Of a stretch of DNA of 64,000 bases, positions 53,429-64,000 are shown one piece after another. The first letter of the stretch is position 1, and the number at the start of each line of letters is the position of its first letter. The notes beneath the pieces were generated by a model. It was not told the origin of the DNA. It ran no database searches and was given only the letters and a program-made list of their open reading frames with translations. This stretch comes from Acidovorax sp. (GTDB taxonomy: Bacteria; Pseudomonadota; Gammaproteobacteria; Burkholderiales; Burkholderiaceae_C): the NCBI RefSeq assembly GCF_027492855.1, contig NZ_JAPUDY010000051.1, forward strand, positions 185,963-249,962, read 5' to 3'. A program made the position numbers and the translations under genes.

Positions 53429-54082
53429 ATGACGGAACCCACCTCTCCCCGGCGCCCTCACCCGCCCGCACGCACAGCCCTCCACAGCGTTCCCCATAAA
53501 GACCAGATCGCCCTGCTGGAGCCCTTTGAACGCCTGGGCCTCGACCGCATCGAGTTGGTCAGCACCCCTGCACAGGCCGACCTGGCTTGCAACACGCTGG
53601 CCGCAGCCAGCGCCTGGGGGTTTGACACCGAATCCAAACCCACCTTCATGCAAGGTGAAGTGTCGGACGGCCCCCACATCGTGCAATTGGCCACGCAGGG
53701 CCGCGCCTGGGTGTTCCAGTTGCACGACCCCGGCTGCCGCGCGCGCGTGGCCGAGCTGTTGACCCTGGGTGGCGTGACCAAGGCGGGCTTCGGCCTGGGC
53801 GACGACACCAAACGCATACAGGCCAAGCTGGGCGTACAGCCCGTTGATGTGCTGGAACTGAACACCGTGTTCCGCCAGCAGGGCTACCGCAAGGACATGG
53901 GCGTGAAGGGCGCGGTGGCCGTGTTGTTCAACCGGCGCTTCATCAAATCCAAGAAAGCCGCCACCTCCAACTGGGCGAATGAAAGACTCACCGAGGCCCA
54001 ATTGATCTACGCCGCCAACGACGCCTGGGCGGCGCTGCGGGTGTTCCACGCGCTGCAGGCCCCGGCGCTCCAGGTTCGTTAA
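53429..54082 (+). CDS. RNase D-like 3'-5' exonuclease domain protein
   Basis: A 217-aa DEDD-superfamily nuclease. Exo I is GFDTESKPTF (Asp and Glu), Exo II is in KAGFGLGDDTKRI (Asp), and Exo III is in YAANDAWAALRVF (Tyr-x3-Asp). It lacks the HRDC domains of full RNase D. The substrate (RNA 3' ends or DNA) is unknown. I took the ATG at 53429 because a -10-like CACAAT lies 7 nt before it. The ATG at 53420 is the alternative. Repeat copy 8 follows the stop by 2 bp. Confidence 0.88.
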   Translation: MTEPTSPRRPHPPARTALHSVPHKDQIALLEPFERLGLDRIELVSTPAQADLACNTLAAASAWGFDTESKPTFMQGEVSDGPHIVQLATQGRAWVFQLHDPGCRARVAELLTLGGVTKAGFGLGDDTKRIQAKLGVQPVDVLELNTVFRQQGYRKDMGVKGAVAVLFNRRFIKSKKAATSNWANERLTEAQLIYAANDAWAALRVFHALQAPALQVR

Positions 54083-54084
54083 GA

Positions 54085-54146
54085 AATTGCTATAAAAACA
54101 GGAGCTTCTTGCGCTTATCTATCAAGCGCTAGATGCCATTTTTATC
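54085..54146 (+). repeat. Dispersed AGCGCT-type repeat, copy 8
   Basis: AATTGCTATAAAAACAGGAG, then CTTCTTGCGCTTATCTATCA, then AGCGCTAGATGCCATTTTTA. Both arms of the core are well preserved. It lies between the exonuclease gene and the convergent second fadH. Confidence 0.92.
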
Positions 54147-54172
54147 TCAATTTTTCAAACCAAACCGCCGAC

Positions 54173-56301
<2,129 letters not shown>

Positions 56302-56310
56302 TACCCTTCT

Positions 56311-56934
56311 ATGGCAAGCCGCACTTCCCCCAACCCTTCCGCCGAGCCCGCACCCGACCGCCGCCAGGACATCCTGAACGCCGCCCTGGACTGCGCGGTC
56401 GATGGCGGGGTGGACGCCGTCACCATCGACGGCGTGCGCGCCCGCTGCGGTGCCAGCGTGGGCAGCATTTACCACCACTTCGGCAACCGCGACGGCATCC
56501 TGGCGGCGCTGTTCTTCGACATCTTTCACAACCAATCACGCGCCGTGCAAATGCAACTGGATGCCGCCCAGGGCGCGGAGGCGGGCGTGCGCGCCCTCGT
56601 CACGGGCTATCTGGACTGGGTGGTGGCGCAGCCCGAGCGGGCACGCTTTCTGTTTCAGGCCCGCGGCGCCGTGGCCGCAGGCCCACACAAGCCTGATCTG
56701 GCCGAAGCAGCGCGGTGCCGCAACCAGGCCCTGGTGGCCTGGTTCGAGCCCCACCGGCAAGCAGGCGCCGTGCGCAATCTGCCCTGCGAGCTGATGCCTT
56801 CGCTGGTGATGGGCCCGGTGCAGAGCTATTGCCGCGCCTGGCTGTCAGGCAACGCAGGCCAGGGCGACCTTCCCTCACCCATCACCTACCGAACCGAGTT
56901 GGCCGATGCGGCGTGGCGGGCCGTGAGGGTGTGA
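56311..56934 (+). CDS. TetR-family transcriptional regulator
   Basis: A 207-aa repressor. The N-terminal helix-turn-helix is RQDILNAALDCAVDGGVDAVTIDGVRARCGASVGSIYHHFGNRDGILA, split over three helices. A C-terminal ligand-binding helical domain follows (TGYLDWVVAQPERARFLFQ). It is divergent from fadH copy B with tandem palindromes between. It most likely represses fadH and itself and responds to an acyl-CoA or related acid. Nothing downstream is co-directed apart from a 4-bp gap to the convergent slyX. Confidence 0.9.
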   Translation: MASRTSPNPSAEPAPDRRQDILNAALDCAVDGGVDAVTIDGVRARCGASVGSIYHHFGNRDGILAALFFDIFHNQSRAVQMQLDAAQGAEAGVRALVTGYLDWVVAQPERARFLFQARGAVAAGPHKPDLAEAARCRNQALVAWFEPHRQAGAVRNLPCELMPSLVMGPVQSYCRAWLSGNAGQGDLPSPITYRTELADAAWRAVRV

Positions 56935-56938
56935 ACGG

Positions 56939-57160
56939 TCAGTAGTGCGGCGGCAGTTCGTCGCGCAGGTTGCGCGGCGCAGCACCGCCGCCCTCGGGCG
57001 CCTGCTGGCGCAGTTGGATGACCTCGCGCGTGAGCCGGTCGATCAGCTCTTGTTGGCGGTAAATGGTGAGATTAAGCTGGTCCAGCAGGTCTTCGGTGAA
57101 GCTGGCCTTGATCTCCAGGCTCTCCAACCGCTCGATGATCTGCTGCTGCGCGTCACTCAT
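56939..57160 (-). CDS. slyX: SlyX-family protein
   Basis: A 73-aa coiled-coil protein of the SlyX family (IIERLESLEIKASFTEDLLDQLNLTIYRQQ split by heptads, then a Pro-rich tail ending LRDELPPHY). Its role is not known. The ATG at 57160 overlaps the stop of the aminotransferase gene by one base (TGATG), so it is probably translated by reinitiation. A GTG one codon earlier is also possible. Confidence 0.92.
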   Translation of the reverse strand: MSDAQQQIIERLESLEIKASFTEDLLDQLNLTIYRQQELIDRLTREVIQLRQQAPEGGGAAPRNLRDELPPHY

Positions 57161-58350
57161 CACACGGCCTGCCCAAGGCGCGCCACACCTTCGCGGATCT
57201 TGTCCGAGTCGGCCGTGGCAAACGACAGGCGGAAGGTGGCGTGGTCGGGGTTGGCGCAGAAGAACGGCGTGCCGGGCACAAAGGCCACGCCCTTTTCGAT
57301 GGCGCGCTTGGCCAGCACATTGCCGTCAGCCACCTTGCCGCCCGCACCGGTCAGGCGTGCCCACACAAACAGGCCGCCCTGGGGCTGCACAAATTCGATG
57401 GCGTCGCCCAACTCCTTGCGCAGCGCGTCGCCCATGGCCTGGGCACGCTCGGCATACACCTTGCGCACATGGGCCAGCGTTGCGGGCATGCGGCCGGCCT
57501 TGAGGTACTGCGCCGCCGTGGCCTGCGCAAAGGTGCTGGTGTGCGCATCGCTGAACTGTTTGCACATGGTGGCCTTGGCCAGCAGCTCGGCCGGGGCGAT
57601 CATCCAGCCCACGCGCAGGCCGGGCGAGAGCACCTTGCTCAAGCTGCCGCAGTGCACCAACAGCTCGCGGCTGCCGGGCACGGTGGCCGACAGGTTGAGC
57701 AGGCTGGGGGGCGGGGCTTCGCCAAAATACAGGTCGCCGTAGGGGTCGTCCTCAACGATCAGGGTGTTGTGCTTGACGGCCATCTCCAGCACGGCCTTGC
57801 GGCGCTCCAGGCTCAGCATGGCGCCGCTGGGGTTGCCAAAGGTGGGGATCAAATAGACGAACTTGGGTTTGTGTTCGGCGATGAGTTTTTCCAGCTCGTC
57901 GGTCTTCACGCCGTTGCCGTCGATGGGCGCGCTGATGAGCTCGGCGCCATACAGGCGAAAGCACTGGATGGTGGCCAAAAAGGTCGGGCCTTCCACGATG
58001 ACCTTGTCGCCGGGGCTGATGAGCGTTTTGCCCAAAAGGTCCAGCGCCTGCTGGCTGCCGGTGGTCACGATGAGGTTGTCGGCTGCCACGTCCTTGGCGC
58101 CCTTGGCTTTCATGAAGGCGGCGAGTTGCTCGCGCAGCGGCTGGTAGCCTTCGGTCGCGCCATATTGCAGCGCCGCGCCGGGCTCTTCGGCCAGGGCCGC
58201 GTTGCTCGCCGCACGAATGCCTTCCACATCGAACATCGCGCTGTCGGGAAAGCCGCCTGCAAAGCTGATGATGCCGGGCTTGCCCAGCAGCTTGAAAAGC
58301 TCACGGATGGCGGAAGTTTCTACATTGTTCAGGCGGTCGGCGAATTGCAT
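57160..58350 (-). CDS. Fold-type I aminotransferase (2-aminoadipate/aromatic type)
   Basis: A 396-aa PLP aminotransferase. It has ISFAGGFPDSAMFD at the N-terminus, Asn in IPTFGNPSGAMLS, Asp/Tyr in VEDDPYGDLYF, the Schiff-base lysine in HCGSLSKVLSPGLRVGW, and the carboxylate-binding arginine in FRLSFATA. It resembles LysN/AraT-like enzymes of broad specificity (2-aminoadipate, aromatic or branched acids). No GntR domain is fused. The start at 58350 (MQFADRLNN) fits the family. Upstream in-frame starts at 58386 and 58395 would add 12-15 residues. Confidence 0.87.
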   Translation of the reverse strand: MQFADRLNNVETSAIRELFKLLGKPGIISFAGGFPDSAMFDVEGIRAASNAALAEEPGAALQYGATEGYQPLREQLAAFMKAKGAKDVAADNLIVTTGSQQALDLLGKTLISPGDKVIVEGPTFLATIQCFRLYGAELISAPIDGNGVKTDELEKLIAEHKPKFVYLIPTFGNPSGAMLSLERRKAVLEMAVKHNTLIVEDDPYGDLYFGEAPPPSLLNLSATVPGSRELLVHCGSLSKVLSPGLRVGWMIAPAELLAKATMCKQFSDAHTSTFAQATAAQYLKAGRMPATLAHVRKVYAERAQAMGDALRKELGDAIEFVQPQGGLFVWARLTGAGGKVADGNVLAKRAIEKGVAFVPGTPFFCANPDHATFRLSFATADSDKIREGVARLGQAV

Positions 58351-58448
58351 GGCGTGGACAGTGGGGTTGGCAACAGGATCACGCATTGTCGCCAATTGAC
58401 GCGCAGGTTTCCTGCAGCCTACGATGCAACCCTTTGCCGAGACCGACC

Positions 58449-58928
58449 ATGCCCCTGGAAATCCGCCATCTGCCCCGCATGCGCCTGGCCTACATGCGCC
58501 ATACCGGGGCCTACGCCCACCCCGGCCTCACCGAACTGTGGGAGCGTTTTGGCGCCTGGTGCAACACCCGCGGATTGGGCGATCCGCGCCCCAAGTTCTA
58601 TGGCTTCAGCCACGACAACCCGGCCTGCACACCACCCGAGCAGTGCCGATACGACGCCTGTGTGCAAATTGGCGTGGGCCTGCGCACGGGCCCCGACGTG
58701 CAGGTGATGGATTACGAGGGCGGCGACTATGCCTGCATGCACTTCACGGGCACCGGCCCCGAGATCGCCCAAGCCTGGGCCCACATGGCCGAACCGGGGC
58801 AGATACCGCAAGGCTGGGAGTGGGACCCGCGCGCTGCGCTGGAGATCTACGACGAGGACTTTGCCGTAGACCCGGCCACGGGCCGGTTTCCGTGCTGGCT
58901 GTGTGTGCCGGTGCGGCGCCTGGCGTGA
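58449..58928 (+). CDS. GyrI-like small-molecule-binding protein
   Basis: A 159-aa single-domain protein of the GyrI/AraC effector-binding fold: N-terminal LEIRHLPRMRLAYMRHTGAY, centre FYGFSHDNPACTPPEQCRYDACV, end FPCWLCVPVR. It has no DNA-binding domain. Such proteins bind or modify small ligands, and some protect gyrase or hydrolyse toxins. No target is evident. It is divergent from the aminotransferase gene. Confidence 0.88.
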   Translation: MPLEIRHLPRMRLAYMRHTGAYAHPGLTELWERFGAWCNTRGLGDPRPKFYGFSHDNPACTPPEQCRYDACVQIGVGLRTGPDVQVMDYEGGDYACMHFTGTGPEIAQAWAHMAEPGQIPQGWEWDPRAALEIYDEDFAVDPATGRFPCWLCVPVRRLA

Positions 58929-59076
58929 CCTTGGCTCGACACAAGCACCTCCAACACTCCCCCGTGCTACCGCCACGCGGATCAGCGCCAGTTCGCGCCC
59001 CTGCGTGATGTGCGGGGCCCCTGCAGGACAATGTGGCGCCCCACGCCTTTCAAAAAAACTGCCACGACCCCACCCC

Positions 59077-59715
59077 ATGAAGACCTCCAGCATCGAGCCT
59101 TTCTTCGCCACCCTCAAGGCAGCCAACCCCATGCCCAACACCGAACTGGAGTACACCACCCCGTTCGAGCTGCTCGCCGCCGTGTTGCTGTCGGCCCAGG
59201 CCACGGACGTGGGCGTGAACAAGGCCACGCGCAAGCTCTTCCCGGTGGCGGGCACGCCAGAGGCCATCCTGAACCTGGGACTGGAAGGGCTGGAGGGCTA
59301 TATCAAGACCATCGGCCTGTACCGCACCAAGGCCAAGAACCTGATGGAAACCTGCCGCATCCTCGTGGAGCAGCATGGCAGCGTGGTGCCCCGCACGCGC
59401 GAGGCCCTGGAGGCGCTGCCCGGCGTGGGACGTAAAACAGCGAATGTGGTGTTGAACGTGGCGTTCGGCCAGCCCACCATGGCGGTAGACACGCACATCT
59501 TTCGCGTGAGCAACCGCACGGGCCTGGCCCCCGGCAAAAACCCGCTGGCGGTGGAAATGCAGCTCATGAAGCGCGTGCCCCCCCAATACGCCGTGGACTC
59601 ACACCACTGGCTCATCCTGCTGGGCCGGTATGTGTGCCAGGCGCGCAAGCCGCGCTGCTGGGAATGCCTGGTCGCACCGTACTGCGACTACCAGCCCAAG
59701 ACCACGACCACCTGA
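59077..59715 (+). CDS. nth: Endonuclease III
   Basis: A DNA glycosylase/AP lyase that removes oxidised pyrimidines in base excision repair. The 212-aa product has the helix-hairpin-helix LPGVGRKTANVV with catalytic Lys120 and the essential Asp138 in AVDTHIFRV, which are the same numbers as in E. coli. The 4Fe-4S cluster loop is CQARKPRCWECLVAPYC (C-x6-C-x2-C-x5-C). The ATG at 59077 fits the family length. Confidence 0.96.
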   Translation: MKTSSIEPFFATLKAANPMPNTELEYTTPFELLAAVLLSAQATDVGVNKATRKLFPVAGTPEAILNLGLEGLEGYIKTIGLYRTKAKNLMETCRILVEQHGSVVPRTREALEALPGVGRKTANVVLNVAFGQPTMAVDTHIFRVSNRTGLAPGKNPLAVEMQLMKRVPPQYAVDSHHWLILLGRYVCQARKPRCWECLVAPYCDYQPKTTTT

Positions 59716-59914
59716 CGTCCAAATACTCCCAAAAAGGAGGCATGCCAGGCTTGCCTGCCCCCTCGTTTTACAGGGGGCTCCGAGGGCAAGTCCATGGCTA
59801 TACTGGTTCAAGGCAAGGCAGTGATTTTTCAGAGCGTTTGACGACTTCGCCGATGTTGGCAAGAGATTGTTATCGCATTGTTACCTGAGCGCACCGCTCC
59901 CCCACCCATCACGG

Positions 59915-61048
59915 ATGACGAACCTCGACCCACGTTCCATGATCGCCACGGCGGGCTTCATGGCCGCCGTCATGGCGATCGTTCTGCTGTTCATGCGCCG
60001 CTACTACCCACCCTCGATCCGGGGTGTGGGTGCCTGGGCCGCCGCGCCGCTGCTATGGCTGGTGTCCACGCTGCTTTTTGGCACACGCGGCTACGCACCG
60101 GACTGGGTCAGCCTGGTGACCGCCAATCTGATGCTGGTGCTGGGCACGCTGATCTACTACGTGGGCACGCGCAGCTTTTTGGGCCATGCATTTCACTGGC
60201 GTATCTGGGGTTGGGTGCTTGCGGTCTCCGCACTCGTGTTTGTGGTTCTGACCTACTGGTTTCCCAACTACGCGCTGCGAGTGGGTTTTTTCTCCCTGGT
60301 CATGTTTTCCGTCTATGCCGCGCAGCTGAACTTCATGCTGCGCCACGGTGGGCCCAATTTTTCGGTACGGCTGGTGGAGGTGGTGCTGGCCTTGCACATG
60401 GTGGTACTTGCATCCAGGCTGATCACCATCTTGATGGGGCACGCGGGCTCCGACCTGATGGAGGCATCGCTGCTTCAGACGCTGTACATCGGAGGCTACG
60501 TACTCTCGGTGCTCATGCTCTCCATCGGCGCGGTGCTCATGGCCACCGACCGCCTGCGCACCGAGCTGGAATATCTGGCCACCTACGATTCGTTGACCAA
60601 AACGCTGAATCGCAGGGCGCTTTTGCAGCGTTGCGAGGACGAGCTGGAACGGGCCCAGCGCTATGGCAACGGTCCGTCGATCATGATGGTGGACCTGGAC
60701 AACTTCAAAACAGTGAACGACACGCGCGGCCACCAGCATGGGGATGCCGTTCTGACACATTTCGCCGAACGCACGCGCCAAGTGCTGCGCCGTGCAGACC
60801 GCCTGGGGCGCTACGGAGGCGAGGAATTCATGGTGCTGCTTCCGGGCGCCGACACAGCAGCGGCCGCCAGCGTGGCCCAGCGCATCCACGCCACGCTGGC
60901 CATTGGCCATGCGCTGGACTGCGAGGTCAGCATCGGGCTGACCAGTTGGACAGGCTCGCACGAAACCCTGGACGCCATGCTCTCGCGGGCCGATGCCGCG
61001 CTGTACCGCGCCAAGCGCGAAGGGCGCAACCGGACCGTTGTGGCCTGA
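59915..61048 (+). CDS. Membrane-bound diguanylate cyclase
   Basis: A 377-aa protein. The first 205 residues form about seven transmembrane helices, a membrane sensor of unknown signal. The GGDEF domain has LTKTLNRRALLQRCEDELERA at its start, substrate Asp in MMVDLDNFKTVNDTRGHQHGD, and active site GGEEF. RRAD five residues before it is an intact inhibitory I-site. The ATG at 59915 (MTNLDPRSM) was chosen because it is close to the first helix. It is the second cyclase in the window. No EAL or HD-GYP phosphodiesterase is seen. Confidence 0.9.
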   Translation: MTNLDPRSMIATAGFMAAVMAIVLLFMRRYYPPSIRGVGAWAAAPLLWLVSTLLFGTRGYAPDWVSLVTANLMLVLGTLIYYVGTRSFLGHAFHWRIWGWVLAVSALVFVVLTYWFPNYALRVGFFSLVMFSVYAAQLNFMLRHGGPNFSVRLVEVVLALHMVVLASRLITILMGHAGSDLMEASLLQTLYIGGYVLSVLMLSIGAVLMATDRLRTELEYLATYDSLTKTLNRRALLQRCEDELERAQRYGNGPSIMMVDLDNFKTVNDTRGHQHGDAVLTHFAERTRQVLRRADRLGRYGGEEFMVLLPGADTAAAASVAQRIHATLAIGHALDCEVSIGLTSWTGSHETLDAMLSRADAALYRAKREGRNRTVVA

Positions 61049-61080
61049 TCCGCTGCCCCACTGCCGCGCTCACCGCGGCC

Positions 61081-62145
61081 TCACGTTACCTGAGTGGAGA
61101 CCCCTGCCGACCCAAAACTGGCCATCTCGGCCAGGATCGCGCAGGCTGACTGCAACAGCGGCCAGGCCAACGCCGCACCCGATCCCTCGCCCAAACGCAG
61201 GCCCAGGTCCAGCAACGGCTCGGCCTGCATCTGGGCCAGCATGAGGCTGTGTCCGCGCTCGCCCGAGCGGTGCGCAAACACGCAGCGCTGCAGCACTGCG
61301 GGTTGCAAACGGCTGGCCACCAGCACAGCGGCACTGGTGATGAACCCGTCCACCACGATCACACGGCGCTCTGCAGCCGCTTGCAGCACCGCGCCCACCA
61401 GCGTGGCGACCTCGTAGCCGCCCAAAGCCGCCAAGGCGTCCAACGGGCTGGTGGCACTGGCGTTGGCATCCAGCGCCTGCTGCAGCACGGCGCGTTTGCG
61501 TTCGATGCCCGCAGCGTCCAGGCCCGTACCAGCGCCCGTCACCTCGGCCAGAGGTAGGCCCGCCAGCCGCGCGAGCAGCAGCGATGCCACCGAGGTGTTG
61601 CCGATCCCCATCTCGCCCAGCAGCAGCGCGTTGCCCGGCAGGTCGCGCACCACCTCCATGCCGTTGGCCAGCGCCTGGGCGCATTGCTCTGCCGTCATTG
61701 CGGGGCCGGCCGACGCATCCTGCGTGCCCAGCGCCACCTTGCGCAGCAGCAGGCGCGGCTTGCCCGGAGCGGCATCGCGCGCGGCGATGGGCTTGGCCAC
61801 GCCGCAGTCCACCACCGTGAGACCCAAGCCGTGCTGGCGTGCGAGCACGCTCACGGCTGCGCCACCGGCCAGAAAGTTCTCGATCATCTGCCAGGTCACG
61901 TCGCTCGGAAAGGCCGACACACCCCGCGCCGCCAGGCCATGGTCGCCCGCGCACACCAGCATCTGGGGCGCCCGCAGCGCCGGGGCTTCGGTGCCCAGGA
62001 TCAGGCCCAGGCGCAGCGCCAGGCGCTCCAGCAGGCCCAGAGAATCCAGGGGCTTGGTCTTGAAGTCGATCGCGTGCTGCAGGCGGTCGGCCAACGCGGC
62101 ATCATGCAGGTCGTCAATGGATGGAAGAGTGAAAGGTACGGTCAT
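61081..62145 (-). CDS. cobT: Nicotinate-nucleotide-dimethylbenzimidazole phosphoribosyltransferase
   Basis: CobT transfers the ribose phosphate of nicotinate mononucleotide to dimethylbenzimidazole, which provides the lower ligand of cobalamin. The 354-aa product has VCAGDHGLAARGVSAFPSDVT, LGEMGIGNTSVAS, VVDGFITSAAVL and the catalytic-Glu region RLGEGSGAALA. The chosen ATG at 62145 begins MTVPFTLPS and fits the family. Its start codon overlaps that of the divergent methyltransferase by two bases (CATG). Confidence 0.95.
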   Translation of the reverse strand: MTVPFTLPSIDDLHDAALADRLQHAIDFKTKPLDSLGLLERLALRLGLILGTEAPALRAPQMLVCAGDHGLAARGVSAFPSDVTWQMIENFLAGGAAVSVLARQHGLGLTVVDCGVAKPIAARDAAPGKPRLLLRKVALGTQDASAGPAMTAEQCAQALANGMEVVRDLPGNALLLGEMGIGNTSVASLLLARLAGLPLAEVTGAGTGLDAAGIERKRAVLQQALDANASATSPLDALAALGGYEVATLVGAVLQAAAERRVIVVDGFITSAAVLVASRLQPAVLQRCVFAHRSGERGHSLMLAQMQAEPLLDLGLRLGEGSGAALAWPLLQSACAILAEMASFGSAGVSTQVT

Positions 62146-62935
62146 GGCGGTAGAGAACACAACAAAAAATGCCGTGCACATGGCGGCACAGCGGGGTTTC
62201 ACGAACGAGGCCCAGGCCTATGCGCGCGGTCGGCCGGACTACCCGGCGGCGCTGTCGGCCTGGCTGGAGCAGGTCCTGGGCCTGGGCCCGGGCCGCCAGG
62301 TGGTGGATGTGGGCGCGGGCACAGGCAAGTTCACCGCGCGGCTCGCAGCCACCGGGGCCGAAGTGGTGGGCGTGGAGCCCGTGGACGCCATGCGCGCCAA
62401 GATCGACGCACTGCAGTTGCCCACGGTGCGCGCCGTGGCGGGCACGGCGCAGGCCATGCCACTGCCGTCCGGGGTGCTCGATGCCGTGGTCTGCGCGCAG
62501 GCGTTCCACTGGTTTGCTGGCAGCGAGACCCTGGATGAATTCCATCGCGTGCTGCGCCCGGGCGGGCGGCTCGGCCTGGTGTGGAACGTGCGCGATGAAT
62601 CGGTGGACTGGGTGGCCGAGCTCACCGCCATCATCACGCCCTACGAAGGCGATGCGCCGCGCTTCTACAAGGGCGACTGGCGCAAGCCCTTTCCGCACCC
62701 TGGTTTCAGCCCGTTGGTTGAGACGCGCTTGCCACACGAGCATGTGGGGCCGCCGCAGCAAGTGATCATCGACCGCTTCATGTCGGTGAGCTTCATCGCC
62801 GCCCTGCCCGATGCCGAGCGCGCCCAGGTGCGTGCACGCATCGAAGCGCTCATCGCCCGCCACCCCGCGCTGCGCGGGCAAGAGACCGTGCGTTTTCCGT
62901 ACACCACGCTGGCATACCATTGCGAGCGGCTGTAA
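62144..62935 (+). CDS. Class I SAM-dependent methyltransferase
   Basis: A 263-aa methyltransferase with the SAM motif I VVDVGAGTGKFTARLA, motif II VVGVEPVDAMRAKI and motif IV LDAVVCAQAFHWF. The QAFHWFAGSETLDEFHRVLRPGG pattern is typical of the Methyltransf_11 group. The substrate is unknown. If translation begins at 62144, the start codon shares two bases with the divergent cobT start. An alternative ATG at 62180 (MAAQRGFTNEA) would avoid this. Its place between cobT and cobQ could suggest a cobalamin link but may be incidental. Confidence 0.87.
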   Translation: MAVENTTKNAVHMAAQRGFTNEAQAYARGRPDYPAALSAWLEQVLGLGPGRQVVDVGAGTGKFTARLAATGAEVVGVEPVDAMRAKIDALQLPTVRAVAGTAQAMPLPSGVLDAVVCAQAFHWFAGSETLDEFHRVLRPGGRLGLVWNVRDESVDWVAELTAIITPYEGDAPRFYKGDWRKPFPHPGFSPLVETRLPHEHVGPPQQVIIDRFMSVSFIAALPDAERAQVRARIEALIARHPALRGQETVRFPYTTLAYHCERL

Positions 62936-62963
62936 AGCCCCGAAGCCCGCCACGACCGCAGCT

Positions 62964-64000
62964 TTACGCGGATACCAGTGCATCCAGTACCCCAGGGGTG
63001 AAACACGCGCCCAGGGCCTCGGCCAGGCCATCGAACACGCTGTCCAGCGTGGGCGCCTGGGCGCCGAACAGCGCGTGCAGCACGGTCGCATCCTCGAACA
63101 GCCCGTGCAGGTACACACCCAGCACGTTGCCCGCAGGGTTTTGCCAGGCGATGCCCGGAATCACCTCGCGGGCCACGTCGCCCTTGGCGGCCATGGCCGG
63201 GTGCTGGGCCGTCTGGCCGTGGTGGATTTCATAGCCGGTGACGGGCACCCCCGCCAAGCCGCCCCACACACCCTGCACCGCGCCAAACCGCGCCTGCGTG
63301 CGCTGCACGGTCTTGGCGACCTCGAAAGTGGTGACCAAGGGCAGAAGGCCCAAGCCGGGGGCATTGCCATCGATGCCCGCCGTGTCGATCAGCGCCTCGC
63401 CCAACATCTGCAGGCCGCCACACACCCCCAGCACGGTGCCACCTTGTCCGGCATGGCTGGCAATGGCCTGGTCCAGGCCCTGCGCGCGCAGCCAGGCCAG
63501 GTCAGCGGCGGTGGCCTTGGAGCCGGGCAGCACCACCCAGTCGGTGGGCTTCAACCCGCCCAGGTCGGCGGGGCTGCGCACCCACAGCAGGCGCACGCCG
63601 GGCACATTTTTGAGGGGCTGGAACTCGTCGAGGTTGCTGATGCGCGGGTAGGCCACCACGGCCACGGTGGTGTGCACGGCGCCAGCAGCGGTGCTGCGGT
63701 CGTCAAACACGCCATCTTCTTCGGGCAGGCCGTGGCGCCATTGCATGGGAATGGTGGCCACAGTGGGCACGCCGGTCAGCTCCTGCAGCATCTGCGGTGC
63801 GGGGGCCAGCAAGCTGGCGTCGCCACGGAACTTGTTGAGCACAAAGCCGTGGATCAATGCACGTTCGTCTTCGGGCAGCAGCGCCCAGGTGCCGTAGAGG
63901 TGGGCAAAGGCGCCGCCCCGGTCGATGTCGGTCACCAGCAGGCAACGTGCATCGGCATGGCGGGCCACGCGCATGTTGACGATGTCGCTGGCGTGCAGGT
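62964..64000 (-). CDS. cobQ: Cobyric acid synthase, C-terminal part
   Basis: CobQ amidates four side chains of adenosylcobyrinic diamide with glutamine as nitrogen donor. The frame stays open to the window edge, so the N-terminal ATP-binding part is missing. The 344 visible residues include the end of the synthetase domain (LLVTDIDRGGAFAHLYGTW, GFVLNKFRGD) and the glutamine amidotransferase domain with its cysteine in GVCGGLQMLG and histidine in VTGYEIHHGQ. Its neighbour cobT is on the same strand. Confidence 0.95.
   Translation of the reverse strand, partial: LHASDIVNMRVARHADARCLLVTDIDRGGAFAHLYGTWALLPEDERALIHGFVLNKFRGDASLLAPAPQMLQELTGVPTVATIPMQWRHGLPEEDGVFDDRSTAAGAVHTTVAVVAYPRISNLDEFQPLKNVPGVRLLWVRSPADLGGLKPTDWVVLPGSKATAADLAWLRAQGLDQAIASHAGQGGTVLGVCGGLQMLGEALIDTAGIDGNAPGLGLLPLVTTFEVAKTVQRTQARFGAVQGVWGGLAGVPVTGYEIHHGQTAQHPAMAAKGDVAREVIPGIAWQNPAGNVLGVYLHGLFEDATVLHALFGAQAPTLDSVFDGLAEALGACFTPGVLDALVSA

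Noticed and set aside
59757-59778. Hairpin GCCCCCT/AGGGGGC after nth as a terminator
   Set aside because: The stem is only 7 bp with an 8-nt loop and no T-run follows, so it is too weak to annotate as a terminator.

Overview
The window is high-GC, densely coding DNA from a betaproteobacterium of the family Comamonadaceae, most likely Acidovorax or a close relative. This rests on family knowledge and gene content: EarP next to an Arg32-type EF-P, the PHA repressor PhaR, a Bug/TctC-type binding protein, and a dispersed AT-richer palindromic repeat (core GCGCTT...AAGCGCT) that I recognise from Acidovorax-type genomes. No species can be named from the sequence alone. I see no prophage, insertion sequence, CRISPR array or rRNA. 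The only RNA gene found is one tRNA-Val(GAC).

Layout. 1-5.1 kb: end of a LysR regulator, the EF-P rhamnosylation pair earP-efp, rimO, phaR, tRNA-Val. 5.2-14.2 kb: relA coupled to a hydrolase gene, 3-hydroxybutyrate dehydrogenase, an AraC regulator, a periplasmic SIMPL protein, and an OmpR/EnvZ-type two-component pair. 14.3-19.3 kb: a lipid-catabolism cluster (acyl-CoA ligase, NTF2-like protein, fadH) divergent from a PadR regulator. 19.4-24 kb: a D-glucarate catabolic cluster (kdgD, Bug binding protein, gudD) divergent from a Crp/Fnr regulator. 24-29.8 kb: a second acyl-CoA ligase, a nitroreductase, a LacI regulator, and a MocR regulator divergent from a flavin-binding protein. 29.8-35 kb: ispD-ispF and mfd. 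35-42 kb: a CbiM-like membrane protein and a FecI-FecR-TonB receptor iron-uptake unit. 42-47.3 kb: serB, a thioredoxin-like protein and a two-subunit molybdenum hydroxylase with an AraC regulator. 47.3-49.1 kb: nsrR divergent from a ric-truncated-haemoglobin pair (nitrosative stress). 49.1-54 kb: DUF genes, yciH, an RNA helicase, a PAS-GGDEF cyclase and a DEDD exonuclease. 54-64 kb: a second fadH with a TetR regulator, slyX, an aminotransferase, nth, a membrane GGDEF cyclase, and cobalamin genes cobT and cobQ (cobQ runs off the end).

The genes fit a free-living aerobic heterotroph that uses fatty acids, storage polyester and sugar acids. Several catabolic or stress units share one architecture: an enzyme gene divergent from its likely regulator, with clear palindromes between them (18599-18652, 26531-26542, 29101-29128, 47877-47931, 56281-56301).

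The most unusual signal is the repeat family. Eight copies are visible. Two lie in frame inside earP and add peptide to the enzyme. Others form or abut the stop codons of neighbouring genes. I found no convincing wholly new multi-gene system. The molybdenum hydroxylase with a Tat-plus-lipobox leader and no visible electron-acceptor partner is the best candidate for unexplored biochemistry.
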